From assembly GCA_019648995.1 (NCBI GenBank), contig BLXT01002912.1, forward strand, positions 44,699-65,493: a stretch of DNA of 20,795 bases, in the 5' to 3' direction. The notes beneath the pieces were generated by a model. The model saw only the letters and a program-made list of their open reading frames with translations. It searched no databases and had not been told where the DNA came from. Of the stretch, positions 1-9,250 are shown piece by piece; position 1 is the stretch's first letter; each line of letters begins with the position of its first letter. Made by a program: the position numbers and the translations under genes. This DNA is from Plakobranchus ocellatus. Its lineage: Eukaryota; Mollusca; Gastropoda; Plakobranchidae.

Positions 1-57
<57 letters not shown>

Positions 58-79
58 CAGCAGTAGTAGTAGTAATAGT

Positions 80-118
<39 letters not shown>
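1..118. repeat. Compound (TAG)n/(CAG)n trinucleotide microsatellite
   Basis: The window opens inside a trinucleotide array. About 19 TAG units are followed by interspersed CAG and TAG units, then a purer CAG block near 80-108, then a few TAG units. The single TAA interruption and the T/C alternation at one position suggest a TAG array partly converted to CAG. Every TAG is a stop in its own frame, so no protein is implied. The left end is cut by the window edge. Confidence 0.95.
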
Positions 119-352
119 TGGAGTAAAAACTATTAAAAAAATATATAACTACATATCGACTACAACCGCAACTACTAGATGTGATTTGTACCGTTATAAT
201 GTACATGCTATGGTAACAGCAAAGCAACGTTTGGAATATATAAAGTAACTACAAACGAATTATGTATGTAATGCAGTCTTATTTTTTTTCCATTGAAAAC
301 TGAATAAAGAAAGAAGAGACCAGGCTATAGGAGCAAGGGAAGATTGTTTCAA

Positions 353-353
<1 letters not shown>

Positions 354-397
<44 letters not shown>

Positions 398-560
398 GAG
401 AGAGAGTGAGATAGGAAATAGACATAGAGAGAAGGAAAGAGGCGGGGAGGGAAAGAGAAAGAGACAGAGGGAAAGAAAGGGAGAGAGAGGTTGAGAAAGA
501 TAAAGAGAGAGTGAGGGAGAGGGAGAGAGAGATAGAGAGAGGAAGGGAGAGGGAGAGAAA
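354..560. repeat. GA-rich purine microsatellite
   Basis: A pure (AG)n core at about 355-390 passes into a 200-base purine tract of AG, GGGA and GAAA units with few pyrimidines. This is ordinary dinucleotide-repeat decay. No gene overlaps it. Confidence 0.93.
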
Positions 561-1252
561 ATGATTTTTAAATGATTGGTTTTGAAAGGTTGTTATCAGA
601 ATACTCCATTTAGAATGATACAGTCCTAATTCGATACGTTTAGAAAGAGGAAAAAAAAAGGTTCGAGTCCAAAAGCCATAAGCTGACCTAGACGACTGAA
701 CTGGACTTTCTCCAACGATAGCAGATCAGGCGCTTATGAACACTTAGGCCTACCTCAAACTACATCCATTCAGTGGGGCAATTCTCCAAAACAATTATCC
801 AAAGGCGTGCTGGAATAAACTGGCATAACCTTATACTATCTAACGAAAGACTAAATTCATGATGCAAGTGGAATGATTCTTTACACTTTTATAATTGATC
901 TGTTTTTACAAGACTGGTTCATATTACGTCTGATTTGAGTTTCGCTTTTCTACAAGCCTTGTCTGAAGCTAGATCTATATGGGCAGTGCTTGTGAAAAAC
1001 TGAAAGGAATCGAGTACCAGCAGACGACAAAATAACTTAAAGCGGACAGACCCCTGGCAGTGACTAAGGAGTTATTTTTAACACCCAGATATGCAAGCCT
1101 TCCAATATGTTAGTCCCTTTTAGGCATAGATTGGAGTGAAATGATTCTGTAAAAATCAATTATATCGATCGTCATGAGAAGAAAGATCCTCTTTAAGTTC
1201 CATAAAATCTTAAAAAACATTACATGACATTGCAAATTTCGACATTTTCAAG

Positions 1253-1255
<3 letters not shown>
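561..1255. other. Intergenic stretch without recognised features
   Basis: The DNA is AT-rich, with short frames only and no exon-like stretch flanked by splice sites. An 11-base match to the tRNA B box at 660-670 stands alone, without an A box. Confidence 0.6.
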
Positions 1256-1304
<49 letters not shown>

Positions 1305-1588
1305 TTTCTCTCTCTCTCTTTCTCAGCCTCTCTCTCTTTCTCTCAGTCTTTCTCTCTCTCTTTTCTGTCTCTCTCTTTCTCTCTCACAGTCTCTTGCTCT
1401 TTCTCTCTCTCTCCCAATCTCTCTCAGTCTCTCTCTCTTTCTCTCTCTCTTTCTCTCAGACTATCTCTCTTTCTCTCTCTCTCAGTTCTTCTCTCTTTCT
1501 CTTCTTTTTTCTCTCCCTCTCAGTCTCTCTCTCTCTCTCTCTCTCTTTCCCTTCCTCTTTTTCCCTCTCCCTTCTCTCTCTTCCTCTC

Positions 1589-1629
<41 letters not shown>

Positions 1630-1652
1630 TTCTCTGTCACTCTCTTTTCATT
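1256..1652. repeat. CT-rich pyrimidine microsatellite
   Basis: About 400 bases consist almost entirely of CT dinucleotides with TTTCT, CAGT and CCCT interruptions. Long open frames encoding Ser-Leu repeats run through it in more than one frame, as expected for a dinucleotide repeat lacking stop codons. They are not genes. The tract is the reverse-complement type of the GA tract about 0.7 kb to the left. Confidence 0.95.
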
Positions 1653-2386
1653 TTATTTCTTCCTACCCTTCTCTCAAGACTTCTGTGCTATCTTTTGCAA
1701 ATGCATTAATTTTTCTTTAGCCGTTATGCCAATTATATAAATTTAGGAAAGCGCACACAATATTAATTATCCTCAAGGGGACCCTGTAGCCACTAACATT
1801 TTTTCTGATGCAAAAGGACATTTTGCAATAATTTCATTATTGGTAAAATCATAGTACTTAGTCATTTTAAAAAAAACTTAGTGAATATTGTGTTAATTAT
1901 GAATGACGAATTTTTAATTCTTACTGAAAAAAAAAAAAAGAGAAGGGAATGGCAAGAAGTTAATTCATCCACCACTTAACGTTGTTGAGATTCTGAACCT
2001 TTTTGAAACTTTGGACGTCTGCTGTTTGGTTTAGTATCGTATCTGTAGATGCAGGTTACCAAGAAAAATTGGAGAAGCAGTTTGAGGAAAAAAATATAGC
2101 AATTTTCAATGCACTGGTGAGTCTAAAATATTGAAATAGCCCGTCCAAGAAAAAATACTGTCCTTTGAGTTTCCTGCTCTGGTAAGGCGGGTTTAATTTA
2201 GTGCTGAGAGATGCAGAAAAGATGAATATGTTTGTGTTTGAAACTTGGATTCACTTACATTTGTATCCATATTTCTTTTTGAAACAATTGACCTTTTGAC
2301 ATTAATATAAATTTCTGGATTAATTCAACTATTTAAAGTAAAATCCAAATAATCAAAAGACGTTTGCCTATTTTACAACTCATTAT
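1653..2386. other. Intergenic AT-rich stretch, nothing recognised
   Basis: I see no coding exon, RNA gene or repeat family here. The part next to 2386 may be the 3' untranslated tail of the minus-strand LINE fragment, but no boundary or poly(A) tail is clear. Confidence 0.5.
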
Positions 2387-3066
2387 CAGGTACCTTGCCT
2401 GGAACAGACATTGGCGATCATGTTGCCCCACTCATAACTATTCTCAGTTAACCTTATAAAGTTGTTATTGCTAACCTTGCCTATGGCCCATGACTTAAAA
2501 TTTTCAATAAAAGTTATTCTCTGTCTACCCGAACTGCGTTTGCCTTCAATCTTTCGAATGGTTGCTAAGTGTTCTAAAACCTTATTCGGCAGATATGGCC
2601 TAAAAGTTGTAGTTGCCTCTGTTTTATGGTTTTAATTAATGATCGCTTGAGATTAGCCTCTTTTGGTACCAATTCATTTGACTTTTTTCTGTTATGATAT
2701 CCTCATGCTTCTGATACACCACATATCTTCTGCTTTCGATTTTCTATCTGTTTCCTTGTGTATTCATTCACTATTATACACAAGTGCTGAACATACCTAT
2801 GTTTTCATTACCCTTATTTTGGTCTCTTACTTATGTTTTTATTTGCCAGTATTAATTGCATTTTTTGGAATGTATCTTTGGCCATGGCTATTCTTTTACT
2901 TATTTCACTTATGCATCTGCCATCTGATGTTATCAGGTAACCTAGATATTTGAATTTTGTAACTTGTTCGATTTTTTCGCCTTTGCTAACGAGATTGCAC
3001 CTTGGATTAGAAGATTTCTTTGAGATAGCCATACATTCCGTTTTCTTCATATTCAAAGGCAGGCCT
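2387..3066 (-). mobile_element. 5'-truncated, decayed LINE fragment (RTE-like reverse transcriptase C-terminus)
   Basis: Read on the minus strand, the fragment starts in the last part of a reverse-transcriptase domain (LNMKKTECM, then FKYLGYLITSDGRCISEI, at about 3060-2900). It continues with relics of the post-RT region: EDMWCIRSMRIS near 2700, EHLATIRKIEGKRSSGRQR near 2540, and ENSYEWGNMIANVCSRQGT followed by TGA near 2390. This order (FKYLG, MWCLRRM-like, GKRSRGRQR-like, WRxMIANA..GT-stop) is typical of the C-terminus of APE-type LINE proteins of the RTE kind. Several in-frame stops and at least one frame change between about 2620 and 2820 show that it is dead. The endonuclease and the RT catalytic core are missing, as expected from 5' truncation during target-primed integration. 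The family within the LINE tree is not certain. Confidence 0.85.
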
Positions 3067-3380
3067 ATTCCTTATTGACAACACTATGATAAAATAAATA
3101 AGAATATAATCATTCAATTAATCTTTGGTACTGGACACCGATCAAGTCTCATGAAAAAAATTGCCTCTGAGTTTTCAAAAAATCATTACTTCAACATTTT
3201 TTCTCAATCTATTAGTTTTTACACTTCATGATTCCTTTCTTGAATTAGAAAGTAAACGCTTGTAAAGAAATAATTTTATTATAACAATCAGTTTCCATCT
3301 GTCTGCAATCTTTTTCGATAAAGTCTTGAAAATTAAGGAAACTGCCATTTTTGTGTTCCCAAAACGTTAAAGAGCTAGAG
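3067..3380. other. Intergenic spacer between LINE fragment and DNAL4 promoter
   Basis: AT-rich sequence with no recognised element. It may contain distal regulatory DNA of the downstream plus-strand gene. Confidence 0.4.
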
Positions 3381-3546
3381 AAAGACTACGCATGCGTAGA
3401 TGTCTTGGTAACCAGTTCGAAGCTTTGCTCCTCGGTATTTCCTCTTTTGTAAACAAAGCTTTTTGCCGCTATTCCTCCATCCATTAGTAACATTCTTCTG
3501 GTTATAGAAGCCAGCGTTTCCTCATCTTTTATTACAATATCCAAAA
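3381..3546 (+). promoter_or_regulatory. Probable promoter and 5' UTR of DNAL4
   Basis: The 165 bases before the DNAL4 start codon are less AT-rich than their surroundings. They hold a perfect 14-base palindrome CTACGCATGCGTAG (3386-3399), which resembles an NRF1-type GCATGC core. A GGTAACC half-site follows at 3407-3413, like half of an RFX X-box. A forkhead-type TGTAAACA lies at 3448-3455. RFX and FoxJ1 are the standard regulators of ciliary genes, so these sites suit a dynein-arm gene. No full X-box consensus is present, there is no clear TATA box, and the transcription start cannot be placed, so the regulatory reading is inference. Confidence 0.4.
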
Positions 3547-3618
3547 ATGGCAGAAGTTACAGAGGATAAAAAGGTCGACGCAGACTCAAAAAGAGTACAC
3601 ACATACCCACTAATAAGG
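3547..3618 (+). CDS. DNAL4: DNAL4 coding exon 1
   Basis: Encodes the 24 N-terminal residues, ending TYPLIR. The donor is AGG|GTAAGT at 3619, phase 0. The charged N-terminal segment is the least conserved part of the family, while the closing HTYPLIR matches the human QTFPLVR. Confidence 0.92.
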
Positions 3619-6600
3619 GTAAGTTTGTGAGGTGTCCTCATGGTGAGAGCTCGAAAATATTGTATATTCACATCGACAGATTTGAACGAAGGCCTATCTC
3701 TGTCTGATCAAAATTAAGATTTGACATTTAGATCTAGCAAAAGATTATTTCGAGAAAGTTTTGGTTTAAATAAAGAGGCAGGCCTGTGGAACTATCGTGG
3801 AGGGAGTATGCCATGTAAAAAGTAGGCTAGGTCATCACCAACTTTGCCATGCAGAGTGAAACACTGTTGTTCAATTTTTTTCAATCCTGATTCCTAGGCT
3901 CTGTCTAAACACTGCGGCTTTGCTCCAGCAATTCTGTTTATTTACATATTTTGATGAAGTTATGATTATTGATAGTCATGAACTATTCTAGTGTACGAGA
4001 TTTCCTGTTGAGTCATCTGTTATATTACTAATTTCCTATCAGCCAGACTAAAATAAGTTTTACAACAATCAAAGTTGTGTATTGTGGTATGTAATCCACA
4101 CTTGATAGATCTAGAATAGAGCTGTTACTCATTGCGAGCTGTAGACCCACAATACACCACCAACATCCCCCTCTCTTTTGGCTAAAACAGAGTATATTCC
4201 TTGCTCAGCCTATATTGCTTGCCCTGAGATTTTCCCCTCTCTATGAAAAAGGAAGGCATTCAGACTCATCAGCATTTCTCAATTGCTGATTGAAGATTTA
4301 AAGTTTTTCAGCTTCTTAACCTGCATTTATTCATAACACAATCTGTCCTTGATAAGAATTTGATATTTATGGTTCGTTTGTGAAATCCCAGGTGTTTTTA
4401 AGATCATGAATAGATAAAATATATGTACCGTCAAAAGTGATGCTATTGGCTTTTGTTCATACTTGTTTTCATTATAAGTCATTTCCATGTTATATTTACA
4501 TTGCAGTTTGTTTCTAATATTAACTCAATTTATCTGAAATTCAGTTCGTCTGAACACACTATCAGAAGATCAACTTGTCCAAAAATTAAAGGGAGGATTT
4601 TTTAAATGGGTAGAAATAACATACTGCATAGTATTTGTATCTAGAATGGTTTTCTTTTAGATCAAATACTGTAATAAGAACAGAGTCATTTAAGTTTTGG
4701 GTATATGTAATGGAATTCTTTTTTGTGGCACTCCTTCAAAATTAATCATGACTCGGCTTTTAATTCCATATATCTTGCCTCAAGCCCTGTTGTTGCATTG
4801 TGTGCACATACTGATACGCTTGCTTACTTTTATTTCATTTCTATGCTGTAAGACCAATCGCATGCTTCCCATCCCCAAGCATATTTTTTCAACTTCCTCC
4901 TTCCTTTTTGCTGTTCACCTCCTCTTTGTCTGCTTCCCTTCTGCTTGATGCACATATACCAAGTTTTGAATTGTTCAAAAAAGAAATTTAAGAGCAACGT
5001 ATTGCATTCACCCTGGCATTTCAGAACCAGACACTACACTGCAGTTGCCTAAAATAGTTTCTCATTATAAGTACTTGAGAGTTGCTTTGGCTTCGAATTA
5101 TCCAATACAGTTTTCCCAGGCTTCAAAATAACCTTTTTTTTTTAAATATACATCCAGACAAGGAGTAGGAAAATCAGTTATTGGAATGTGCCTCAATTTG
5201 TTACGACATCATGATGTGGTCTTAAATGAACTTCTTCAGTAATTTAGCTAACTTTAGCTTCTTCAGCAGCCCTCTTTCAAGGCCAATTTTCATTTTAATG
5301 TTTTCAAATATATCTTGAGCACGTCAATATTCACCGAATGGGTGAATGCAGTAACACTACAGCACTACATCACATTGATGCCCGGATTTAAAAATTTGCT
5401 TTCTGATTGGTCACTCCAAATTAGCTTAAAAAAAAATGCCAAAGTGTTTATCAGGAGAGCAGTTTAGATGAGTCTCAAGCTGCATTTGACCATTTAAACC
5501 ATTGAAACGGTTAGAAACTTCTTTCTGTGAAGTTTGCAATAGTGAAAATTGGATAAAGTTGTTTGATTCTGAGTCAAAACGTGGGATTCCTAACCTCTGA
5601 AAAAAGCACTCCAAAAAAAAAAAGGAAAAAAGAACTATTCCTTTTGCTCAGAGTCTAAGATGTTACATGATATTCTTCAGATCTGGTCTCAAGACATTTT
5701 TTTTTCTTTTTTTTATTTTTTCGCAGATGTTCTTGGCAAGATTAGATTGTTTTAAAAAAAATTCCTGTATCATAATGGAAGTTTCCTTATTTACATTTTT
5801 GCTGACATAGGTTGGTGAATATGACCATTTTTATGCTTTAGCTTTTCGGTTCTTTAGAAAATGCATGATTAAAAAAAAAAAGAAATGAAAAATGTCCTTA
5901 GAACTTAAAAATATGGTTACAGGTCTTGTAAGAAAATATTGGAGTATTATAATAGAGTGACAGATCATCTATCTTTATTTTTCCAGCACTCAGATATGAA
6001 TGATGAAATGAAGACAGAGGCAATGGAGCTGTGTGTGACGGCATGTGAGAAATTTGCTTCAAATAATGAGGTGAGTTTTTGTATGACCAGTATCTGCTAA
6101 TCTCATCACTGCTATCAGAATATGTCTTACCAATTTTTTTTCAAATTTGATTTTTCAAGTTGTCATTGTCTTGTGTAATGTAGAATAAATTACTATTTAA
6201 GGATGCTTTTCTTGTGTAGGAGTGTCAATATGCAATCAAAATATGTACTTTTAATTTTGGTGCAATATTTTCATTTAAAAAGTATATATTTTTGATTTTC
6301 CAATCAAAAAAAGAGGGGAAATCAGAGTTATCAACCTTTGACAGTTCTTGGGTTTACATAAACAAATTTTTTTACGGGGCTTATAAAGAAATCAAGGTCC
6401 AGTCATATTTTGATTTAAAAGATGACTTTTTTAAAAATCTCTTTTCAAGGAATTTTGAAAAAAAGCTTATTTTATGAATGTACTCGTCAAATTAGAATCC
6501 ATGCCCTCAATAAAATTGCCCAATTTGACTTCTTGCATCTGTATGAAGACGTTTTTGATTTCCTTTTTTTTTTTTCTGTTTGTTTGTTTGTTCTTTTAAT

Positions 6601-8120
6601 AAATTAGTTTACTCAGAATTATTGATCCTCTAAGGAGACTAAGTGCATTGCATTCATCAACTATGATGCTCTCCTGAGTTATGGTTGATTGGCAAGGTAT
6701 ACCCGTACTATTTGATGATGAATGTTATGGTCCTGCTTGAAATAAAAAAAAAATACTTTTTGTTTATTGGTGGACGGTTTAACATGAATAAGGATGCAGT
6801 GACATCAATCTATTTGTTTTTGACTTACTCTTGAGTCTCTAGTGTGATATGGCCTGTCATTATGTTCTCTTGAATGCAAGGTCTAATTGGCTGAAAAGTT
6901 GTCCAAATATCATGTTTTGTAAAAAATTAGGATAAAAAGGCGGTTCAAAGGAGGAAAAAAAAAATTGGAATCTGAGACATTGGCCACTGCAGATACATCT
7001 GCACACTCGTTTTTGTATTGCCAATACTGGTGTGTCCAATAGAACAAGCTGAGTCCAACATAATCTCGCATTTAAAAGCTTAGACATCATGGTGGTGCTA
7101 GTTTTTTTAGACTGACACACTACATCTACAAACTATGATAAATGTAGGCACGTGGTTTAATTTTCCCTTCAAATGCAATCTTCCCCTTTCTTACTTTCCA
7201 AGTTTCCTCTTGAACTACTTCCCATCCCCCTCTCTTTTTCTCAGTAGGCCTACCATGTGTGCACCCCCTTCTCTCTTACCCCCTTCTTTTAAAACTTCCA
7301 CTATGCCTTCGTTGAGGTCATCTTGAGCAGCCATACTGCTAAAGAAGGGCCCATAGTCGCTTTAGCATCTCTCTCTCATATCAGCTTCATCTTTCTTCTA
7401 CCTATTCCTGCTAGCAAAACTGCGCACGCTGATTTTGTAAACATTTGTTTGTTGTCTTGATCACTTTTTTTAAAAACTGAAATGCAGTTCCAGATGAGAC
7501 AAATTCATTGTTGTTCTCAGACCGTTCAAAAAAAAACTGGACTGTCTGCTAGTCCTAGTTCCACAGTTGTTGCAATTTTGGTTTGCATGAAGGAAAGTAT
7601 AACTTTCTATTGTCCCTGCAGAACTCATGAACTTTTTAGTTGTGACCATCATGCTGGGCTCAAAATTGGCAAAGTATTCCCAAGATCACCTCTACTACTA
7701 TGGTAGTGGATGGACTCATTGGCTTCTTGTAGCTTCATCCATAGTCTTTTTTGCTTTCCAGAGACTCATTTATTTTAGATATTCACAAATATTTCTTGAA
7801 GGTTAAAATGTTTTTTATTTCCTTAAGATGCTGTTACATTTTTGAGTGAATGTGAGAGAAAAATTACCTTTCTCTTCTACTGTTGTTTGTTTTTTTTGCC
7901 TCTCAATTAAATGATGTAACAGTTCATGTGGATTTTTTTCCCCTTACATTTGCAGAATGCAGCAAAAATGATAAAAGATACAATGGACAAGAAGTTTGGA
8001 GCCTCATGGCACGCAGTTGTGGGAGAGGGCTATGGTTTCGAAATCACCCATGAAGTGAAAAATCTTTTGTACATGTTTTTTGGTGGAAATATGGCGATCA
8101 TCCTTTGGAAGTGTTCTTGA
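3547..8120 (+). CDS. DNAL4: Axonemal dynein light chain 4 (DNAL4), three coding exons
   Basis: The coding exons are 3547-3618, 5987-6070 and 7956-8120. They join in phase 0 at both junctions to give 106 residues; human DNAL4 has 105. The protein follows human DNAL4 closely as I recall it: an acidic/basic N-terminus (MAEVTEDKKVDAD), HTYPLIRHSDM, MELCVTACEKF, AAKMIKDTMDKKFGASWH, GEGYGFEITHE and the terminal WKCS. It is a one-domain Dynein_light protein with the DYNLL-like fold; residues 50-106 carry the core helix and the edge strands used for dimerisation and intermediate-chain binding. Known role: a light chain of axonemal outer-arm dynein, acting in motile cilia. The start is the first ATG that gives the family N-terminus. 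The gene looks intact. DYNLL1/2 are shorter (89 residues) and lack this N-terminus, so paralogue confusion is unlikely. Confidence 0.95.
3619..5986 (+). other. DNAL4 intron 1 (2368 bp)
   Basis: The intron is bounded by GTAAGT and a TTTTTCCAG acceptor. It is AT-rich, with short poly-A and poly-T runs. I recognise no repeat family, nested gene or RNA gene in it; open frames such as those near 4697-4948 have no family signature. Confidence 0.85.
5987..6070 (+). CDS. DNAL4: DNAL4 coding exon 2
   Basis: Encodes 28 residues from HSDMNDEMK to FASNNE, including the MELCVTACEKF helix. The acceptor is TTTTTCCAG|CAC and the donor GAG|GTGAGT, both phase 0. At 84 bases it is too short to stand out as an open frame; it was placed by its protein match and splice sites. 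Confidence 0.94.
6071..7955 (+). other. DNAL4 intron 2 (1885 bp)
   Basis: The intron starts GTGAGT and ends CATTTGCAG. It holds poly-A and poly-T runs, a TTTG microrepeat near 6577-6592 and a pyrimidine-rich stretch around 7195-7300. No gene or identifiable transposon was seen. Confidence 0.85.
7956..8120 (+). CDS. DNAL4: DNAL4 coding exon 3 (terminal)
   Basis: Encodes the last 54 residues, from NAAKMIKDTM to WKCS and TGA. It contains the most conserved block of the family, GEGYGFEITHE followed by NLLYMFFGG. The acceptor is TTTGCAG|AAT. An open frame reaches back to 7926, but those upstream codons are intron. Confidence 0.95.
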   Translation, partial: NAAKMIKDTMDKKFGASWHAVVGEGYGFEITHEVKNLLYMFFGGNMAIILWKCS

Positions 8121-8760
8121 AAATGTTTAAAATGTATATACAATTTTAGTAACATTAAAAATATATCAATTATGCTGTGTATAAAAAAATCCTCAATGGC
8201 TGTATGTTTTTATACGTGCAGTGCAGTCTGATCTTTGTGGCCTTAAATCTTCATTTCTTGCGAGATCAATGATATGATAGGTTGAGGGGGAAAATAACTG
8301 ATATCACACAGATTGTTCTATCTTAAAGGGAAAATTTATCAGCAAGATGTCATGCTCAAGGCTGCAACTTGCACGTTTAAAGAGAAGGTTTATCATGGGC
8401 AGTTTCTATCTTGTGTTTGCGTGAGTGGCTGAGTGAATATATGGTGTTTTGCAAAGGATGTATGAGTGAGAAACATCATTTGTTGGAAATGATGATTAAA
8501 TGTTAGATCACACTTAATATTCCATCATTAAAAAAAAAAGTATTTATTGGGCTTTGGATTTAATAACAGCACTGTCTAATTTCATTCTTCATACTAGGGA
8601 TAGAAATTAACTCTGTGATCTTACCTTTTAATTTTTTTATTTTTTGTTATTTTTGGAGTGTATAAAGAGAAGAGTGTAAAATAGGCAGACTTTTCCAGCT
8701 ATTTTATGCATAAACTTTCTTGTTAAATGGAAATAAAAACTAATAAAGAACTGACATTTG
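8121..8760 (+). other. Probable 3' UTR of DNAL4
   Basis: AT-rich sequence runs from the stop codon to a double polyadenylation signal at 8732-8747. An ATTAAA at 8153-8158 could give a much shorter UTR. Nothing else was recognised. Confidence 0.5.
8732..8747 (+). terminator. Tandem AATAAA polyadenylation signals
   Basis: AATAAA occurs at 8732-8737 and again at 8742-8747. A T-rich and GT-rich stretch follows (ACATTTGTCTTCT, then TTGTAAACTGTTGTG), as expected for a cleavage site near 8760. The position, 0.6 kb after the DNAL4 stop on the same strand, supports use by that gene. Confidence 0.6.
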
Positions 8761-8969
8761 TCTTCTAAAAAGTTTCTTTATTGTAAACTGTTGTGTATTT
8801 GCCTTAGGACTCCATTTTGATTCTCTTTTGGATTGAGGTAGCAAGGACTGTCCAGTTCCATCTTGATTCTTGGACAGATGGAAAAACAGTCGTGTGAATG
8901 CTGAAAAGATTGCCGTTTGAACATTTTTTTTTTTAAATAATGAATTGAAATGGAGATGCTTCAAGAAAA

Positions 8970-9250
8970 AAAAAAGTAAAATAAATCCCAGCTTATCCAA
9001 GCATCTAAGAACCAGGAGTAAGGTCTTGATTGTTCTGGGCAGACGTCATTATGAGGTACATGTAGTTTGCCATTGCTTTTCTCACAGGCTTTACTTTTGC
9101 TGGGTCTTAAGAGACCTAGGAACCAGTTCAGTGCTGGGTGGGCACAGTGGAGCAATGAAAATTTGTCTTGGTGCAGACTGGGATTTGAAGCACAGATCTC
9201 TTATTGGTACCCAACTGCCCTACCTCAAATCCCACTGCTCCTCCCAAAGG
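8970..9250 (-). mobile_element. tRNA-derived SINE (old copy, approximate ends)
   Basis: Read on the minus strand, GGAGCAGTGGG at 9241-9231 resembles a tRNA A box. TAGGGCAGTTGGGTACC follows where the anticodon arm would lie, and GCTTCAAATCCC (9191-9180) resembles a B box, about 50 bases from the A box. Past the tRNA-like head comes a body containing CCACCCAGCACTGAA (9144-9130), of a type I associate with aquatic-animal SINE bodies, then an AT-rich tail ending in a T-run near 8970. Both promoter boxes carry substitutions, so the copy is old. The ends are estimates; no target-site duplication was found. Confidence 0.5.

Noticed and set aside
655-675. GGTTCGAGTCC, a perfect tRNA B-box match
   Set aside because: No A box lies at tRNA spacing on either side, and the flanks do not fold into acceptor or anticodon stems. 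A chance match or an unrecognisable relic.
1224-1720. Long overlapping open frames encoding Ser-Leu repeats
   Set aside because: They are translations of a CT dinucleotide microsatellite, which has no stop codons in several frames. There is no protein signature and no splice context.
2663-2953. Plus-strand frame with hydrophobic residues
   Set aside because: It is antisense to the minus-strand LINE reverse-transcriptase remnant, which explains the sequence better.
4697-4948. 83-codon plus-strand frame in DNAL4 intron 1
   Set aside because: Hydrophobic, low-complexity composition from T-rich DNA, without family features or splice support.
7926-7955. Possible start of the DNAL4 exon 3 frame at an upstream ATG
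   Set aside because: The codons before 7956 cover the polypyrimidine tract and the acceptor AG. The protein match starts exactly after the AG.
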